The notes under the pieces were generated by a model, which was not told the DNA's origin, ran no database searches, and saw only the letters and a list, made by a program, of their open reading frames with translations. The position numbers and the translations under genes are program-made. This document shows positions 42,906 to 51,163 of a stretch of DNA of 62,266 nucleotides, piece by piece; the first letter of the stretch is position 1, and every line of letters starts with the position of its first letter. Origin of the DNA: Jeotgalibacillus sp. R-1-5s-1 (lineage in GTDB: Bacteria; Bacillota; Bacilli; Bacillales; Jeotgalibacillaceae); the NCBI RefSeq assembly GCF_004405105.1, contig NZ_SORW01000044.1:177513-239778 (forward strand), in the 5' to 3' direction.

Positions 42906-43856
42906 GTGGAAACGGTTATTAAGGTTGAAAATTTAGCCAGGTCATTTAAAACAAAGGGACAGGTCAAACAGGCTGTGGATGGGATCAGCTTTGAAGTGAA
43001 GAAAGGAGAAGTATTCGGTCTGCTTGGGCCGAACGGTGCCGGGAAAACGACGACCATTAAGATGCTGACAACACTCCTTTTGCCGACAGAGGGAAGGGCT
43101 GAAATATTTGGTTATGACGTCCATCTTGAGAGTCATGAAATCCGTAAGCTAATTAACTTTGTTTACGGTGGGGAACGTGGTGTTTACGGCAGGTTGACTG
43201 CAACTGAATATATGAACTATTTTTGTACGTTATATAAAATTCCGCGAAAGGAACAGCGCAGCATGATTGCTGAATTGCTGGAGCTGGTTGGACTGACGGA
43301 GGCCGCGGATAAAAAGATACATACTTATTCTAAAGGGATGATTCAACGTTTACATATCAGTCGCTGTCTGATCAATTCGCCGAAGCTTTTGTTTCTGGAT
43401 GAACCGACCATCGGGCTTGATCCGGTTGGCGCACGGATGCTTCGAAGCCTGATTCAAAAGCTCCAGAAGGATGGCATTACGATTATTTTGACGACCCACT
43501 ATATGCAGGAAGCGGATGAGCTTTGTGACAGAATTGCCTTTATTAAAGACGGGAAAATCAGTCTGATCGGAAGTGCAAAGGAGATTAAGCGAAGCAGTGG
43601 ACACACGAGAATGTTTGAAGCCATTGTTCAAATGGAGGAGATAGAAAAAATCGAGAAAGAGCAGACGATTTCCATTCATACAATGGAAGAACTGAAGCAG
43701 CTGTTTTATTCCATTACATTTGAAGTGAAAATGAAAGAAATGGACATTCATCAGATCAAACAGATCCTCTCTAAATATGGTGAAGTCGTTCACGTCATTC
43801 AAAAGGAAATGTCACTTGAGGATGCTTATATCTCTCATATGAAGGAGCTTGGGTGA
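42906..43856 (+). CDS. ABC exporter ATPase (drug-resistance DrrA-like)
   Basis: A 316-residue ATPase with a GTG start 6 bases after GGAGGAG. Walker A G-P-N-G-A-G-K-T-T (about 41-49), signature Y-S-K-G-M-I-Q-R, Walker B L-L-F-L-D-E-P-T-I-G-L-D, H-loop T-T-H-Y-M. A C-terminal extension of about 90 residues follows, as in DrrA-like and NodI-like ATPases. It drives the two ABC-2 permeases encoded next. Confidence 0.92.
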   Translation: METVIKVENLARSFKTKGQVKQAVDGISFEVKKGEVFGLLGPNGAGKTTTIKMLTTLLLPTEGRAEIFGYDVHLESHEIRKLINFVYGGERGVYGRLTATEYMNYFCTLYKIPRKEQRSMIAELLELVGLTEAADKKIHTYSKGMIQRLHISRCLINSPKLLFLDEPTIGLDPVGARMLRSLIQKLQKDGITIILTTHYMQEADELCDRIAFIKDGKISLIGSAKEIKRSSGHTRMFEAIVQMEEIEKIEKEQTISIHTMEELKQLFYSITFEVKMKEMDIHQIKQILSKYGEVVHVIQKEMSLEDAYISHMKELG

Positions 43857-43858
43857 AG

Positions 43859-44623
43859 ATGAACTCAGCTGAATTGTTAATGAGAGAGATTAAATATTTT
43901 ACAAACTTCAATAATAAAATGTATCAATTTCTATTGTTCTTTCAACCGCTTGTTTTCCTGACCATTACTTATTTTCTCGGGCAAATGAGAGAGGGAATAG
44001 AAGTGGAACGTTTTATTGTTGCTTCAGCCATTATCAGTATGTGGAGCTATGTGCTCTATTCATCCGGCTCTGCACTCGTCAGCCAGAAGTGGAGTGACAC
44101 GCTGAAAATGCTTGTTGTAGCGCCTGTTTCGCTGTTTTCAGTGATTCTGTCAAAAGTGCTGAGTAATGCTGTCATTGCCCTTATTTCCATGGTCATTACG
44201 TTTATCTACAGTATTGTGATTTTTCGTTTTGACCTTCATATTCCGAATGTCTGGCTGTTTTTCGGGAGCGTTCTCGTTCTCGTATTTTCTCTCAGTGTGA
44301 TTGGCTTAATGCTGGCGTTTATTTTCTCAGCTTTTGAAAATGTGTTTGCTTTTCAGAATTTGATTCTCACACCGCTGATCGTTCTTTGTGGTGTCTTCTT
44401 GCCAGTTGAAAGCTTCCCGCTGTTTTTGCAGGTGCTGGCTTATTGCATTCCGATGACCTGGGGAGTGGAGGCTGTCTATAGCTCGCTCAGTTTGTCATCT
44501 GAGGTGTATCAGCAGGCCGGTTTTTCACTTTTACTGAGTGGGGTGTACTTAATTGTTGGATTATTATTTTATAGACGCATTGAGATCGCGCTCCGGAGTA
44601 AAGGGAATTGGGGGGTGATGTGA
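43859..44623 (+). CDS. ABC-2 type permease 1
   Basis: A 254-residue permease with six spans and the ABC-2 helix motif L-T-P-L-I-V-L-C-G-V-F-L-P-V-E near 176-190. The start (ATG at 43859) overlaps the ATPase end within a few bases, and its stop overlaps the next ATG by one base. It pairs with permease 2 to form the membrane channel. Substrate unknown. Confidence 0.88.
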   Translation: MNSAELLMREIKYFTNFNNKMYQFLLFFQPLVFLTITYFLGQMREGIEVERFIVASAIISMWSYVLYSSGSALVSQKWSDTLKMLVVAPVSLFSVILSKVLSNAVIALISMVITFIYSIVIFRFDLHIPNVWLFFGSVLVLVFSLSVIGLMLAFIFSAFENVFAFQNLILTPLIVLCGVFLPVESFPLFLQVLAYCIPMTWGVEAVYSSLSLSSEVYQQAGFSLLLSGVYLIVGLLFYRRIEIALRSKGNWGVM

Positions 44624-45405
44624 TGACGGGTAGGTTAAATGGATTTTCGTATTTATCGTTTAAAGCACTGTATTCCTTTCATTCTGTCAGACTGTTTTTC
44701 TTCTTTCGCCTTATTGATCCAATGCTGCATTATGTATTCATTGCGGCGATTGCAAGCGCACTTGTCGGATCAGGTTATTTATCTTACATCATCATAGGTA
44801 ACATCGCTTTTTACGCTGCCCAAATCATGATCATCAATTTCATTACGATGTTCAGGATGGAGCGCCGGTTTGGCACACTTGAGCTGAATATTGCGGCACC
44901 CATGAATACGTTTGTGGTCATTTTCAGAAAATCAATTGTGCCGTTAGCTGATGGACTGTTTGTTTTTTTATTTGGATTGTTGATTGGACAGCTGCTGTTC
45001 AAGGTCAATATTCCTTGGGATGAATTAGGGAATTTGCTGCTTATCGTGTTAGTTGTGACCTTTTCGGTTCTGTCATTGAGTCTGTTTTTTGCGTGCCTGA
45101 GTCTGCTGTTTTCAAACATCAATTTGTTTTTAAATCTCGTCCTCGGCGGGCTGCAAATTTTGTGTGGCGTTCACTTCTCAGCGCATCTTTTACCGGCCTG
45201 GATCGAGAGCATTTCCAGAATACTGCCGCTGACTCACGGCATTGAAGCGCTTCGAACCCTTTACGGACTGGAAGCCTACAACGTCCAAAGTCTCTTAATG
45301 AAAGAAGCACTGATCGGTCTCGGTTATCTGACCGTCGCAATTTTAATCGTAAAAGTGATGGAATACGCCGCAAGAAGAAGTGGCGCGCTTGTGAAGTCGG
45401 CTTAA
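44623..45405 (+). CDS. ABC-2 type permease 2
   Basis: A 260-residue permease with six spans and the motif L-G-G-L-Q-I-L-C-G-V-H-F-S near 175-187, the counterpart of permease 1. The start at 44623 follows GGGGGGTGAT and overlaps the upstream stop (TGATG). The whole three-gene unit is one operon. Confidence 0.88.
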   Translation: MTGRLNGFSYLSFKALYSFHSVRLFFFFRLIDPMLHYVFIAAIASALVGSGYLSYIIIGNIAFYAAQIMIINFITMFRMERRFGTLELNIAAPMNTFVVIFRKSIVPLADGLFVFLFGLLIGQLLFKVNIPWDELGNLLLIVLVVTFSVLSLSLFFACLSLLFSNINLFLNLVLGGLQILCGVHFSAHLLPAWIESISRILPLTHGIEALRTLYGLEAYNVQSLLMKEALIGLGYLTVAILIVKVMEYAARRSGALVKSA

Positions 45406-45421
45406 ATAAAGGGGTGTAAGA

Positions 45422-46324
45422 ATGAAGCTTTCACAGCTGACGCAAGCATTAAATCAAGAGTTTTCTATTCATCAATACGGCAAGGACCCAGCCTTCAGCC
45501 GTTTTATACCACAGGTGTACTCGCCAGGTTGGGAGTCTTATTTTGAGAAGGAATTCAATGAGCTATTTAACGGACTGATGATAAAAGGGGCGCCGGAGGT
45601 TCAGTCCGTTTTTCTGGCTGTATTTCCAACGGAGGAAGTACTGGAACGGTTTTTACAAGAGGGACAAGAAGGAGATTTGTTATTTATGCATCACCCGCTT
45701 GTGATGGAATGTGGGGATCCACTTGGTGTATCAGGCAAAGGATTTGTTCCAATAGACGGTTATTATCTAACTGAAATCAGACGGAGAAAGCTATCCATTT
45801 ACACATGTCACATTCCGATGGATTATCATCCCGTGTTAAATACGAGCAGAGCCATTATCGCAGAATTACAGGGAACCATTACAGATGGTTTTGAACCTGA
45901 TGAATTTGGAAATCCTCTGATTCATATAGTTGAAATTGATCCGATATCCACTGCAGGGCTTGTGAAAAAGCTTAAGGGTATTTTTGAGATTCCGTATGTT
46001 GATTTTGAAGGCTGTGAGATTGAGTCCATAACAAAAATTGCGGTAGTGGCCGCATGCGGTGACAAGGTGGACTGGATACAGGAAGCTGAAAAAAGAGGCG
46101 CACAGGCATATATATCGGGTGAAATTCACTGCCATATTGATAATAACTATGGACAAATGAAATATAGCCAAATCATGCATTATGTGAAAGAAACCAGCAT
46201 GTCACTGATTGGCGTCTCTCATTCAGCCTCAGAATATCTTGTGAAAAAGACACTCATGAAGGAATGGTTTGAACAAGCAGGTGTGCAGACAAAACTGCTG
46301 CCACAGAGCAGGTGGTGGGTGTGA
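45422..46324 (+). CDS. Nif3-like dinuclear metal center protein
   Basis: A 300-residue Nif3 family protein. Metal ligands are likely in M-H-H-P-L-V (HH), C-H-I-P-M-D, and G-V-S-H-S-A-S-E near the C-terminus (His and Glu). It lacks the PII-like insert found in YqfO. Nif3 proteins form hexamers; a GTP cyclohydrolase I type 2 or phosphatase-like role is reported for relatives but is not certain. It starts 17 bases after the ABC operon and may be cotranscribed. Confidence 0.83.
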   Translation: MKLSQLTQALNQEFSIHQYGKDPAFSRFIPQVYSPGWESYFEKEFNELFNGLMIKGAPEVQSVFLAVFPTEEVLERFLQEGQEGDLLFMHHPLVMECGDPLGVSGKGFVPIDGYYLTEIRRRKLSIYTCHIPMDYHPVLNTSRAIIAELQGTITDGFEPDEFGNPLIHIVEIDPISTAGLVKKLKGIFEIPYVDFEGCEIESITKIAVVAACGDKVDWIQEAEKRGAQAYISGEIHCHIDNNYGQMKYSQIMHYVKETSMSLIGVSHSASEYLVKKTLMKEWFEQAGVQTKLLPQSRWWV

Positions 46325-46370
46325 TTCCTGACTGTCTTTTAGATGTAAAAATGATCCGGGAGGAATGACT

Positions 46371-46844
46371 TTGAAAAGGGTGTTGTTTTTTATACTTTTC
46401 CTTGGTCTCGCTGGCTGCACTCAGTTAGACGAGAACGCTGAAACGGCACAGCAGCATTTAATCGATCTTGGATACGACGTAAAGTCATACGAAGGCAGTC
46501 AGCCGTACTCATTTACAAAAGGTGATCTTGGCAACATGCCTCATAATTTCATCTGGGCAGTGCAATCAACTTCACCAGAGCCATACTTCGGGGAAGAAAT
46601 CACACAGCAAATCTTCCTTGTAGAAGATCATCCACTTAATGAAATTTATTCAGATCAGGAAGGCTTCGGGGACAAAGTCGAAGTCAGGGTCTTTATGCTC
46701 AATGATCAAATCATCGGCGGCACCTCATCTCCAACAGGAGAAGGCATCTCAGGGTCGGCCAGTTCTATTGACGGCCGCTCCCCTGAAGACGTACAAGGAG
46801 AAAACCTCAATGAATTGCTGAGGGAGTGGGAGGAAGGTAGGTAG
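46371..46844 (+). CDS. Lipoprotein of unknown function
   Basis: A 157-residue exported lipoprotein with a TTG start (GGGAGGA is 6 bases upstream) and lipobox L-A-G-C (Cys at 16). The mature protein has an N-terminal helix (N-A-E-T-A-Q-Q-H-L-I-D-L-G-Y) followed by strands, suggesting a small alpha-beta domain. Family not recognised. Ended by a GTAGAC palindrome. Confidence 0.7.
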   Translation: MKRVLFFILFLGLAGCTQLDENAETAQQHLIDLGYDVKSYEGSQPYSFTKGDLGNMPHNFIWAVQSTSPEPYFGEEITQQIFLVEDHPLNEIYSDQEGFGDKVEVRVFMLNDQIIGGTSSPTGEGISGSASSIDGRSPEDVQGENLNELLREWEEGR

Positions 46845-46880
46845 CGTAGACTTAAGGGACAGACCCTGAGTCTACGCTTT
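46845..46880. repeat. GTAGAC palindromic repeat acting as terminator
   Basis: AGCGTAGACTTAAGG pairs with CCCTGAGTCTACGCT around GACAGA and is followed by TTTT. It is the best case in the window for a repeat copy serving as a terminator. Confidence 0.75.
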
Positions 46881-46909
46881 TAAATGTTGAATTAAAAAAG
46901 GATGGTTAT

Positions 46910-47326
46910 ATGAAACGTGTAGATGTTGTTTATGTCGTACTGAATGATGATCATGAAAATGTGTTGATGGTGAAGAATAGAGGGAAGAACGGGTCTTATT
47001 TTACTTTGCCAGGCGGAGCGGTTGAACAGGGTGAAACGCTTGCTGAAGCAGCTGAGCGTGAAGTGAAAGAGGAGACAGGATATGAGGTAAAGGTCGGCAA
47101 TATCCTATGTGTGACAGAAGCCTTTTTTGATGAGCCAAATCATCATGCGGTGTTTTTTACTTTCTCTGGGGAAATCAAAGGGGGAGACATTGATCTTTCA
47201 AACCCGGAAGAAATTGAATCCGTTGAATGGCAGTCTTTAAAAGAAGCTGAAAAACATGCACTTGTGGTGAAGCAGGAAGGATTGCTTAAGGAAATGAAGA
47301 CGGTACCTTATTTATTGAGGAGGTAG
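46910..47326 (+). CDS. Nudix hydrolase
   Basis: A 138-residue MutT-like protein. Nudix box at about 36-58: G-G-A-V-E-Q-G-E-T-L-A-E-A-A-E-R-E-V-K-E-E-T-G complete with catalytic Glu residues. Substrate unknown. It precedes a GNAT gene by 4 bases, whose ribosome site lies in its last codons. Confidence 0.88.
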   Translation: MKRVDVVYVVLNDDHENVLMVKNRGKNGSYFTLPGGAVEQGETLAEAAEREVKEETGYEVKVGNILCVTEAFFDEPNHHAVFFTFSGEIKGGDIDLSNPEEIESVEWQSLKEAEKHALVVKQEGLLKEMKTVPYLLRR

Positions 47327-47330
47327 CGCG

Positions 47331-47864
47331 ATGAAGATACAACTGCAAACAAACAGATTGATCTTGAGAGACTTGGAAGATGGAGACTGGTACGAGGTTC
47401 ATCAGTACGCTTCTATTCCTGATGTGAGCAAATATCAACCTTGGGGTCCCAATACGGAAGAAGAGACACGGGAATTCGTCATAGAAGCCTTAGAAGCTGC
47501 TCTTCATCAACCGAGAGAAAGATATGCACTTGGCGTTGTTTTGAAAGAAACGAAGCAGCTGATTGGTGCTGTCGAGTTAAATATAAAGGAATACAATCGA
47601 AGTGGAGAACTGTCCTATATTCTTCACCCTGAATTCTGGGGTAATGGGTTTGCGTCAGAGGCAGCGAAAAGGCTGGTTGCGTATGGATTCAAAGAACTTG
47701 AGCTGCATAAAATCTTTGCCACATGTGATCCCAGAAATACAGCTTCTTCAAATCTATTACAAAAACTAGGCATGACATACGATGGCAGGTTACGGGATGA
47801 TTTGTTCATTAGAGATGGCTGGAGGGACTCCTCTTTGTTTAGTTTGCTTGAGAATGAATACTAA
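47331..47864 (+). CDS. GNAT acetyltransferase, RimJ/RimL type
   Basis: A 177-residue protein with T-N-R-L-I-L-R-D-L near the start, acetyl-CoA region P-E-F-W-G-N-G-F-A-S-E-A and signature C-D-P-R-N-T-A-S-S-N-L-L-Q-K-L-G. GAGGAGG overlapping the Nudix stop is 7 bases upstream, so the two are an operon. Substrate unknown. Confidence 0.88.
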   Translation: MKIQLQTNRLILRDLEDGDWYEVHQYASIPDVSKYQPWGPNTEEETREFVIEALEAALHQPRERYALGVVLKETKQLIGAVELNIKEYNRSGELSYILHPEFWGNGFASEAAKRLVAYGFKELELHKIFATCDPRNTASSNLLQKLGMTYDGRLRDDLFIRDGWRDSSLFSLLENEY

Positions 47865-47872
47865 AACAGGGG

Positions 47873-47976
47873 GACGGAGGAAGTGTTCCTTTTATTGAGA
47901 CCTGTCCCCTGTTGAACAGTAATGTTTATAGGGACAGAGCACGGCAAATGGCGCACCCGCTCCGTCCCCCCTGTTA
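47873..47976. repeat. Palindromic repeats of the GCTCCGTCCCC class
   Basis: CAGGGGGACGG...CTGTCCCCTG (47869-47915) and GGGACAGAGCACGG...CCGCTCCGTCCC (47933-47968) form two adjacent hairpins between convergent genes and may terminate both. Confidence 0.65.
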
Positions 47977-47979
47977 ACT

Positions 47980-49191
47980 TCACACGCCACTTTTTATTTT
48001 GACTGCACCAGAAAATCCTGTTTCTGACTGTGTCCTCCCGAGCAGAATCGTGATCAATAGCATGACCATCGAACCTGTTAACACAGTCATTCTGATTGAG
48101 ATGAATTCAGCTGAGTATGCGAACAGAGCTGTGATCATGACAATGCCAAGAGCTCCGATAAAATCAAACAGGCTGGACACACGGCCCATGCGATCGACCG
48201 GAATATGTGTTTGAATGTACGTCAGAAATCCTGTATTCGCAAAAGATAAAGCGAGTCCGATGATGAACACGCCCAGACAGGCAACAATAAAGTGATTTGA
48301 AGTGGCAAAGATCATATAACCGACTGCGGTCATCACAGCACCAGCCTGGATCATCGTTCTGATATTGAATCGGTCAGCGCCGTACAAATTGATCACGGAG
48401 CCAATTAGAATCCCGGCTCCCGCAACGCTGACAAGAAATCCATAATCACTGTCTGAAAGCAGCAGTACTTCTTTTGAAAACGAAACCTCCAGAGAATCAA
48501 CAGCTGTCTGCATTACAACAAAGCCTGTAAACAGAAAGTATGCGATCGCGACAACAGGTTGATCGTATCTAAACGACAGAGCGAGTTTCCAGTCTGCCAC
48601 CAGATCCGTTTTTATCGAAAAAGAAGGGATCGACACACTCTTTTTTCCTTTTTCTTTAATAAATGCAATGAGCACAGCCGCCACTGCAAGCGCACACGCA
48701 TTCATGTAAATAGCAAGCATCGGGCTCCCGGCCATCAGGATGACTCCAGCCACAGCAGGTCCCAAAAGAAAAGCCCCTGAGTCAAGTAAGCTGCGGATTG
48801 AATTGAAGCGTTGCATCTTGTGGTCAGGAATCATTTCAGCTGTGAAAGTAAGCATTGCCGGCTCATAAAGAGAGCTCAGCATTTGCAGAAAAAACACCAG
48901 CACATAACAAATCCAAATATATTCAATAGAGAACGCAACCCCTATCACGAGGATACTCTGACCAATGAACAGTGAGAGCAGCAACCGTTTTTTAGAAACA
49001 CGGTCCACCAGACTGCCACCCCAGAAAGTCGTCAGCAATGCTGACACAGGGCGGATCATGTAAAGAGCGGCTACGGCGGCTGCAGATCCCGTCTCGTTAA
49101 AAATAATCAGGTTTAACGCAATAAAGTAAATCCAGCCCCCTAGGCTTGCAAAACCCATGGAAATCAATAGTCGTATAGCTGCAACACTCAT
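47980..49191 (-). CDS. MFS exporter under T-box control
   Basis: A 403-residue MFS protein with about 12 spans, of the MFS_3/EntS-like exporter type: W-G-G-S-L-V-D-R-V-S-K-K-R motif A in loop 2-3 and a related D-R-M-G-R-V-S sequence in the second half. An AAAAGGCGGTG site precedes the ATG. The 300-base leader upstream is a T-box, so expression should rise when one tRNA is uncharged. This would make it an amino-acid-linked transporter or an exporter induced by an antibiotic that blocks a synthetase. Substrate unknown. Confidence 0.85.
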   Translation of the reverse strand: MSVAAIRLLISMGFASLGGWIYFIALNLIIFNETGSAAAVAALYMIRPVSALLTTFWGGSLVDRVSKKRLLLSLFIGQSILVIGVAFSIEYIWICYVLVFFLQMLSSLYEPAMLTFTAEMIPDHKMQRFNSIRSLLDSGAFLLGPAVAGVILMAGSPMLAIYMNACALAVAAVLIAFIKEKGKKSVSIPSFSIKTDLVADWKLALSFRYDQPVVAIAYFLFTGFVVMQTAVDSLEVSFSKEVLLLSDSDYGFLVSVAGAGILIGSVINLYGADRFNIRTMIQAGAVMTAVGYMIFATSNHFIVACLGVFIIGLALSFANTGFLTYIQTHIPVDRMGRVSSLFDFIGALGIVMITALFAYSAEFISIRMTVLTGSMVMLLITILLGRTQSETGFSGAVKIKSGV

Positions 49192-49216
49192 GTGAACACC
49201 GCCTTTTCGTTTGTTG

Positions 49217-49500
49217 AAAAATAAAAAACCCCACCTCCAAGACTGTTGTCTTGAGGGCGAGATTTGATTCGCGGTGCCACCTCAGTTTGTTCATATGTCG
49301 CCATATCAACCTTTTCAGGTACAGCTTTATGCGTATACCCAAGCTCGATAACGGAAGCAGCCGTTCTGCCATCACCCATTTAGGATCCGGCAAAATGCTC
49401 AGAGGCTTGTTTCAATAACCGTCAGCCTGCTCCTTTTCACCAGCCGGAGCTCTCTTTTGAGGATTCTGGTTACCTACTCTTCTCTTCATCGCAAATAAAT
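49217..49500 (-). ncRNA. T-box leader of the MFS exporter gene
   Basis: On the minus strand: AGAGAG bulge segment followed by a GCTCC/GGAGC stem, a specifier region TTGAAACAAGCCTCTGAG (about 49415-49398), T-box core GAGGTGGCACCGCGA (49283-49269) and a terminator (49259-49223) ending in GGGGTTTTTT. Aligning on GAAR-NNN-R-5-GAG as in the ileS leader here gives the specifier CAA (Gln); AAC (Asn) is a shifted alternative. TGGC pairs with a tRNA having G at position 73, which fits Gln or Asn rather than Thr. Confidence 0.85.
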
Positions 49501-49555
49501 TTCATTGATCATACCACACGATGGAAATGAATGTCACCTTTTTTTGGATTTTTAG

Positions 49556-49608
49556 TTTGCCGCGGAAACAGCTGTTTTGCGATCAGCAGGGGTGGTGCCG
49601 CGTCAAAC
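49556..49608. repeat. GCCGCG box 5
   Basis: TTTGCCGCGGAA ... TGCCGCGTCAAAC, 53 bp. It lies 24 bases before the first unit of array C copy 3, the same distance as box 4 before array C copy 2. Confidence 0.75.
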
Positions 49609-49625
49609 GGTCAGGGCGTGTGTTT

Positions 49626-49820
49626 GGGAGTGAGGGAATTATTGATCGTAGTGAAGGAATTCAGGTAAGGGAGTGAAGGAATCCGAGTATGGATTGAAGG
49701 AATAAAAACGGCTCAAAGGTCTATTGAAGGAATAAAAATCCAGAAAGAAGGAATTAAAATCTGAAACGAGGCAATTAATTTTTCAAAAGCCTGAATCCTT
49801 GAAGCGAGTGAAGGAATCCG
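49626..49820 (-). repeat. Phased 21-bp array, family C copy 3
   Basis: GAAGGAAT-type words at 49632, 49653, 49675, 49696, then 49726, 49747, 49768, 49789 and 49810: steps 21, 22, 21, 30, 21, 21, 21, 21. Flanked on both sides by GCCGCG boxes. Confidence 0.92.
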
Positions 49821-49850
49821 GCGCGGGTCTCTTGATCCCCGAACCCCCAG

Positions 49851-49900
49851 TTTGCCGCGAAACCACCTCCGTCAAAAACCAACCCATCTCCGCGTCAAAC
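49851..49900. repeat. GCCGCG box 6
   Basis: TTTGCCGCGAAA ... TCTCCGCGTCAAAC, 50 bp, closing the box-array-box composite that starts at 49556. Confidence 0.75.
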
Positions 49901-49903
49901 CAA

Positions 49904-49927
49904 CAAAAAACCCGGCCGCAGCCGGGT
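49904..49927 (-). terminator. Terminator of the M14-like peptidase gene
   Basis: On the minus strand ACCCGGC-TGCG-GCCGGGT followed by TTTTTTG, 9 bases after the stop codon. Confidence 0.85.
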
Positions 49928-49935
49928 CACATCTT

Positions 49936-51072
49936 TTATCCTTTAATCACATACAATCCTTCATTCCGAAACACACTCTCCATTGCTTTCCGGCCTTCCT
50001 GAAGAACGGCGAGGCGCCATTCATGGTCATCCGGGTAGAACATGGCTGTGAATTCATCGAGGATTTCCTGGCGGTCTTTTTCGTGGACGGCGCCTTCCCA
50101 ATACAGCTGATTTTCCAGAATGATCGTCAGGAATTCACGGATGGTGGCGGACATACTCGTTCCGAATGTGCCGAATTCAAACAGTGCAGAGAATAAGTAT
50201 TTATCAGGATACATCCGGTTTTTGATGGCGTAAAAGTGGTTGGTCGAGTCCCCTTTGACATCCTCGGGATCATACTCCTGAATATTCTTTAACCCGTAAG
50301 TCTTTTTCAATTCTTTGACGGTCCGTCCATCACGGTCGCTCATCACCATGGTGACTTCATTGGAGGGCCCGAGGGCTGTGTGCCAGTCTAAATGAATGAC
50401 ACGATCAAAAGTTGCCAGCAGTTTTTCCTGAATGCCTTTCAGAAAGATGGCCGATTCTTCTTTTTCCTTGCCACCGTAGTAGACACCCTTCGGAAACTCA
50501 TACTGGCCCATGCCTTTAGCAGACATTAAGCCACTGTAGCCTTCATTTACAGCGCCTTTTGCCATATGGTTCCGTATATTTGATTTCTCCACGAGCAGGC
50601 TTTCGATCTTCCCAGATGGCAAAAATAACTCCTGCAGCTTTTCATATTCAAGATTTGCGTTTTCGGGTACTTGCTCAGGTTCAACGAGATAATTCCGGTT
50701 CAGATCGATGTTGTTTTCAGTAACCCGTCTCCGGTGACGCATACCCCATGGATTCACGGCATGGATCAGACATAGTCCCGTTCTTTTTTCATCGAGCAGA
50801 TAGGCAAGCTCATGAGCGAACACATCGAGCATCGCAGCTCCAGCAAACCCTTCAATCCCATGTTCTCCAGTCGTCATAAAAAGCACCCGTTCGTTCTCAT
50901 GTGTGCCCTCTGTATAAATCATGTCAATTGTATTATCATCAGACTCCTGTCCGATAAAATGAGTGGTCATCTCAGCATTCGGCCAGATGCGCTTGATTTT
51001 CTCGAAGTTTTTTCGGAAAACAGCTCTGGACGTTTCATAATCTCTCTGGAAATATTCATCGATGGTCTTCAT
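49936..51072 (-). CDS. M14-like zinc carboxypeptidase (DUF2817)
   Basis: A 378-residue protein. Zinc-site features of the M14/DUF2817 fold: the G-E-H-G-I-E-G segment (His and Glu ligands) near 68-74 and the later L-D-W-H-T-A-L-G (His ligand), with N-x-D-L-N-R-N between them and E-F-G-T-F-G-T near the end supplying a candidate catalytic Glu. It probably cleaves a C-terminal residue or an amide; substrate unknown. ATG at 51072 follows TAGGAGAGG; an upstream extension to 51261 lacks a ribosome site. Confidence 0.85.
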   Translation of the reverse strand: MKTIDEYFQRDYETSRAVFRKNFEKIKRIWPNAEMTTHFIGQESDDNTIDMIYTEGTHENERVLFMTTGEHGIEGFAGAAMLDVFAHELAYLLDEKRTGLCLIHAVNPWGMRHRRRVTENNIDLNRNYLVEPEQVPENANLEYEKLQELFLPSGKIESLLVEKSNIRNHMAKGAVNEGYSGLMSAKGMGQYEFPKGVYYGGKEKEESAIFLKGIQEKLLATFDRVIHLDWHTALGPSNEVTMVMSDRDGRTVKELKKTYGLKNIQEYDPEDVKGDSTNHFYAIKNRMYPDKYLFSALFEFGTFGTSMSATIREFLTIILENQLYWEGAVHEKDRQEILDEFTAMFYPDDHEWRLAVLQEGRKAMESVFRNEGLYVIKG

Positions 51073-51163
51073 ATCACGCACTCCTCTCCTATAAAGAGGT
51101 TTCCACTTTTCAGGAAGGCTGAAACCTTCTTTTGGTATGATAGAAAAAAGGAGTGGAAAGATC

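Noticed and set aside
49097-49393. Minus-strand reading frames of 98 and 63 residues upstream of the MFS gene
   Set aside because: They coincide with the T-box leader and have no ribosome site.
49852-50196. A plus-strand 114-residue frame over a GCCGCG box and the M14-like gene end
   Set aside because: It begins in a repeat, runs antisense to a well-supported gene, and has no ribosome site.
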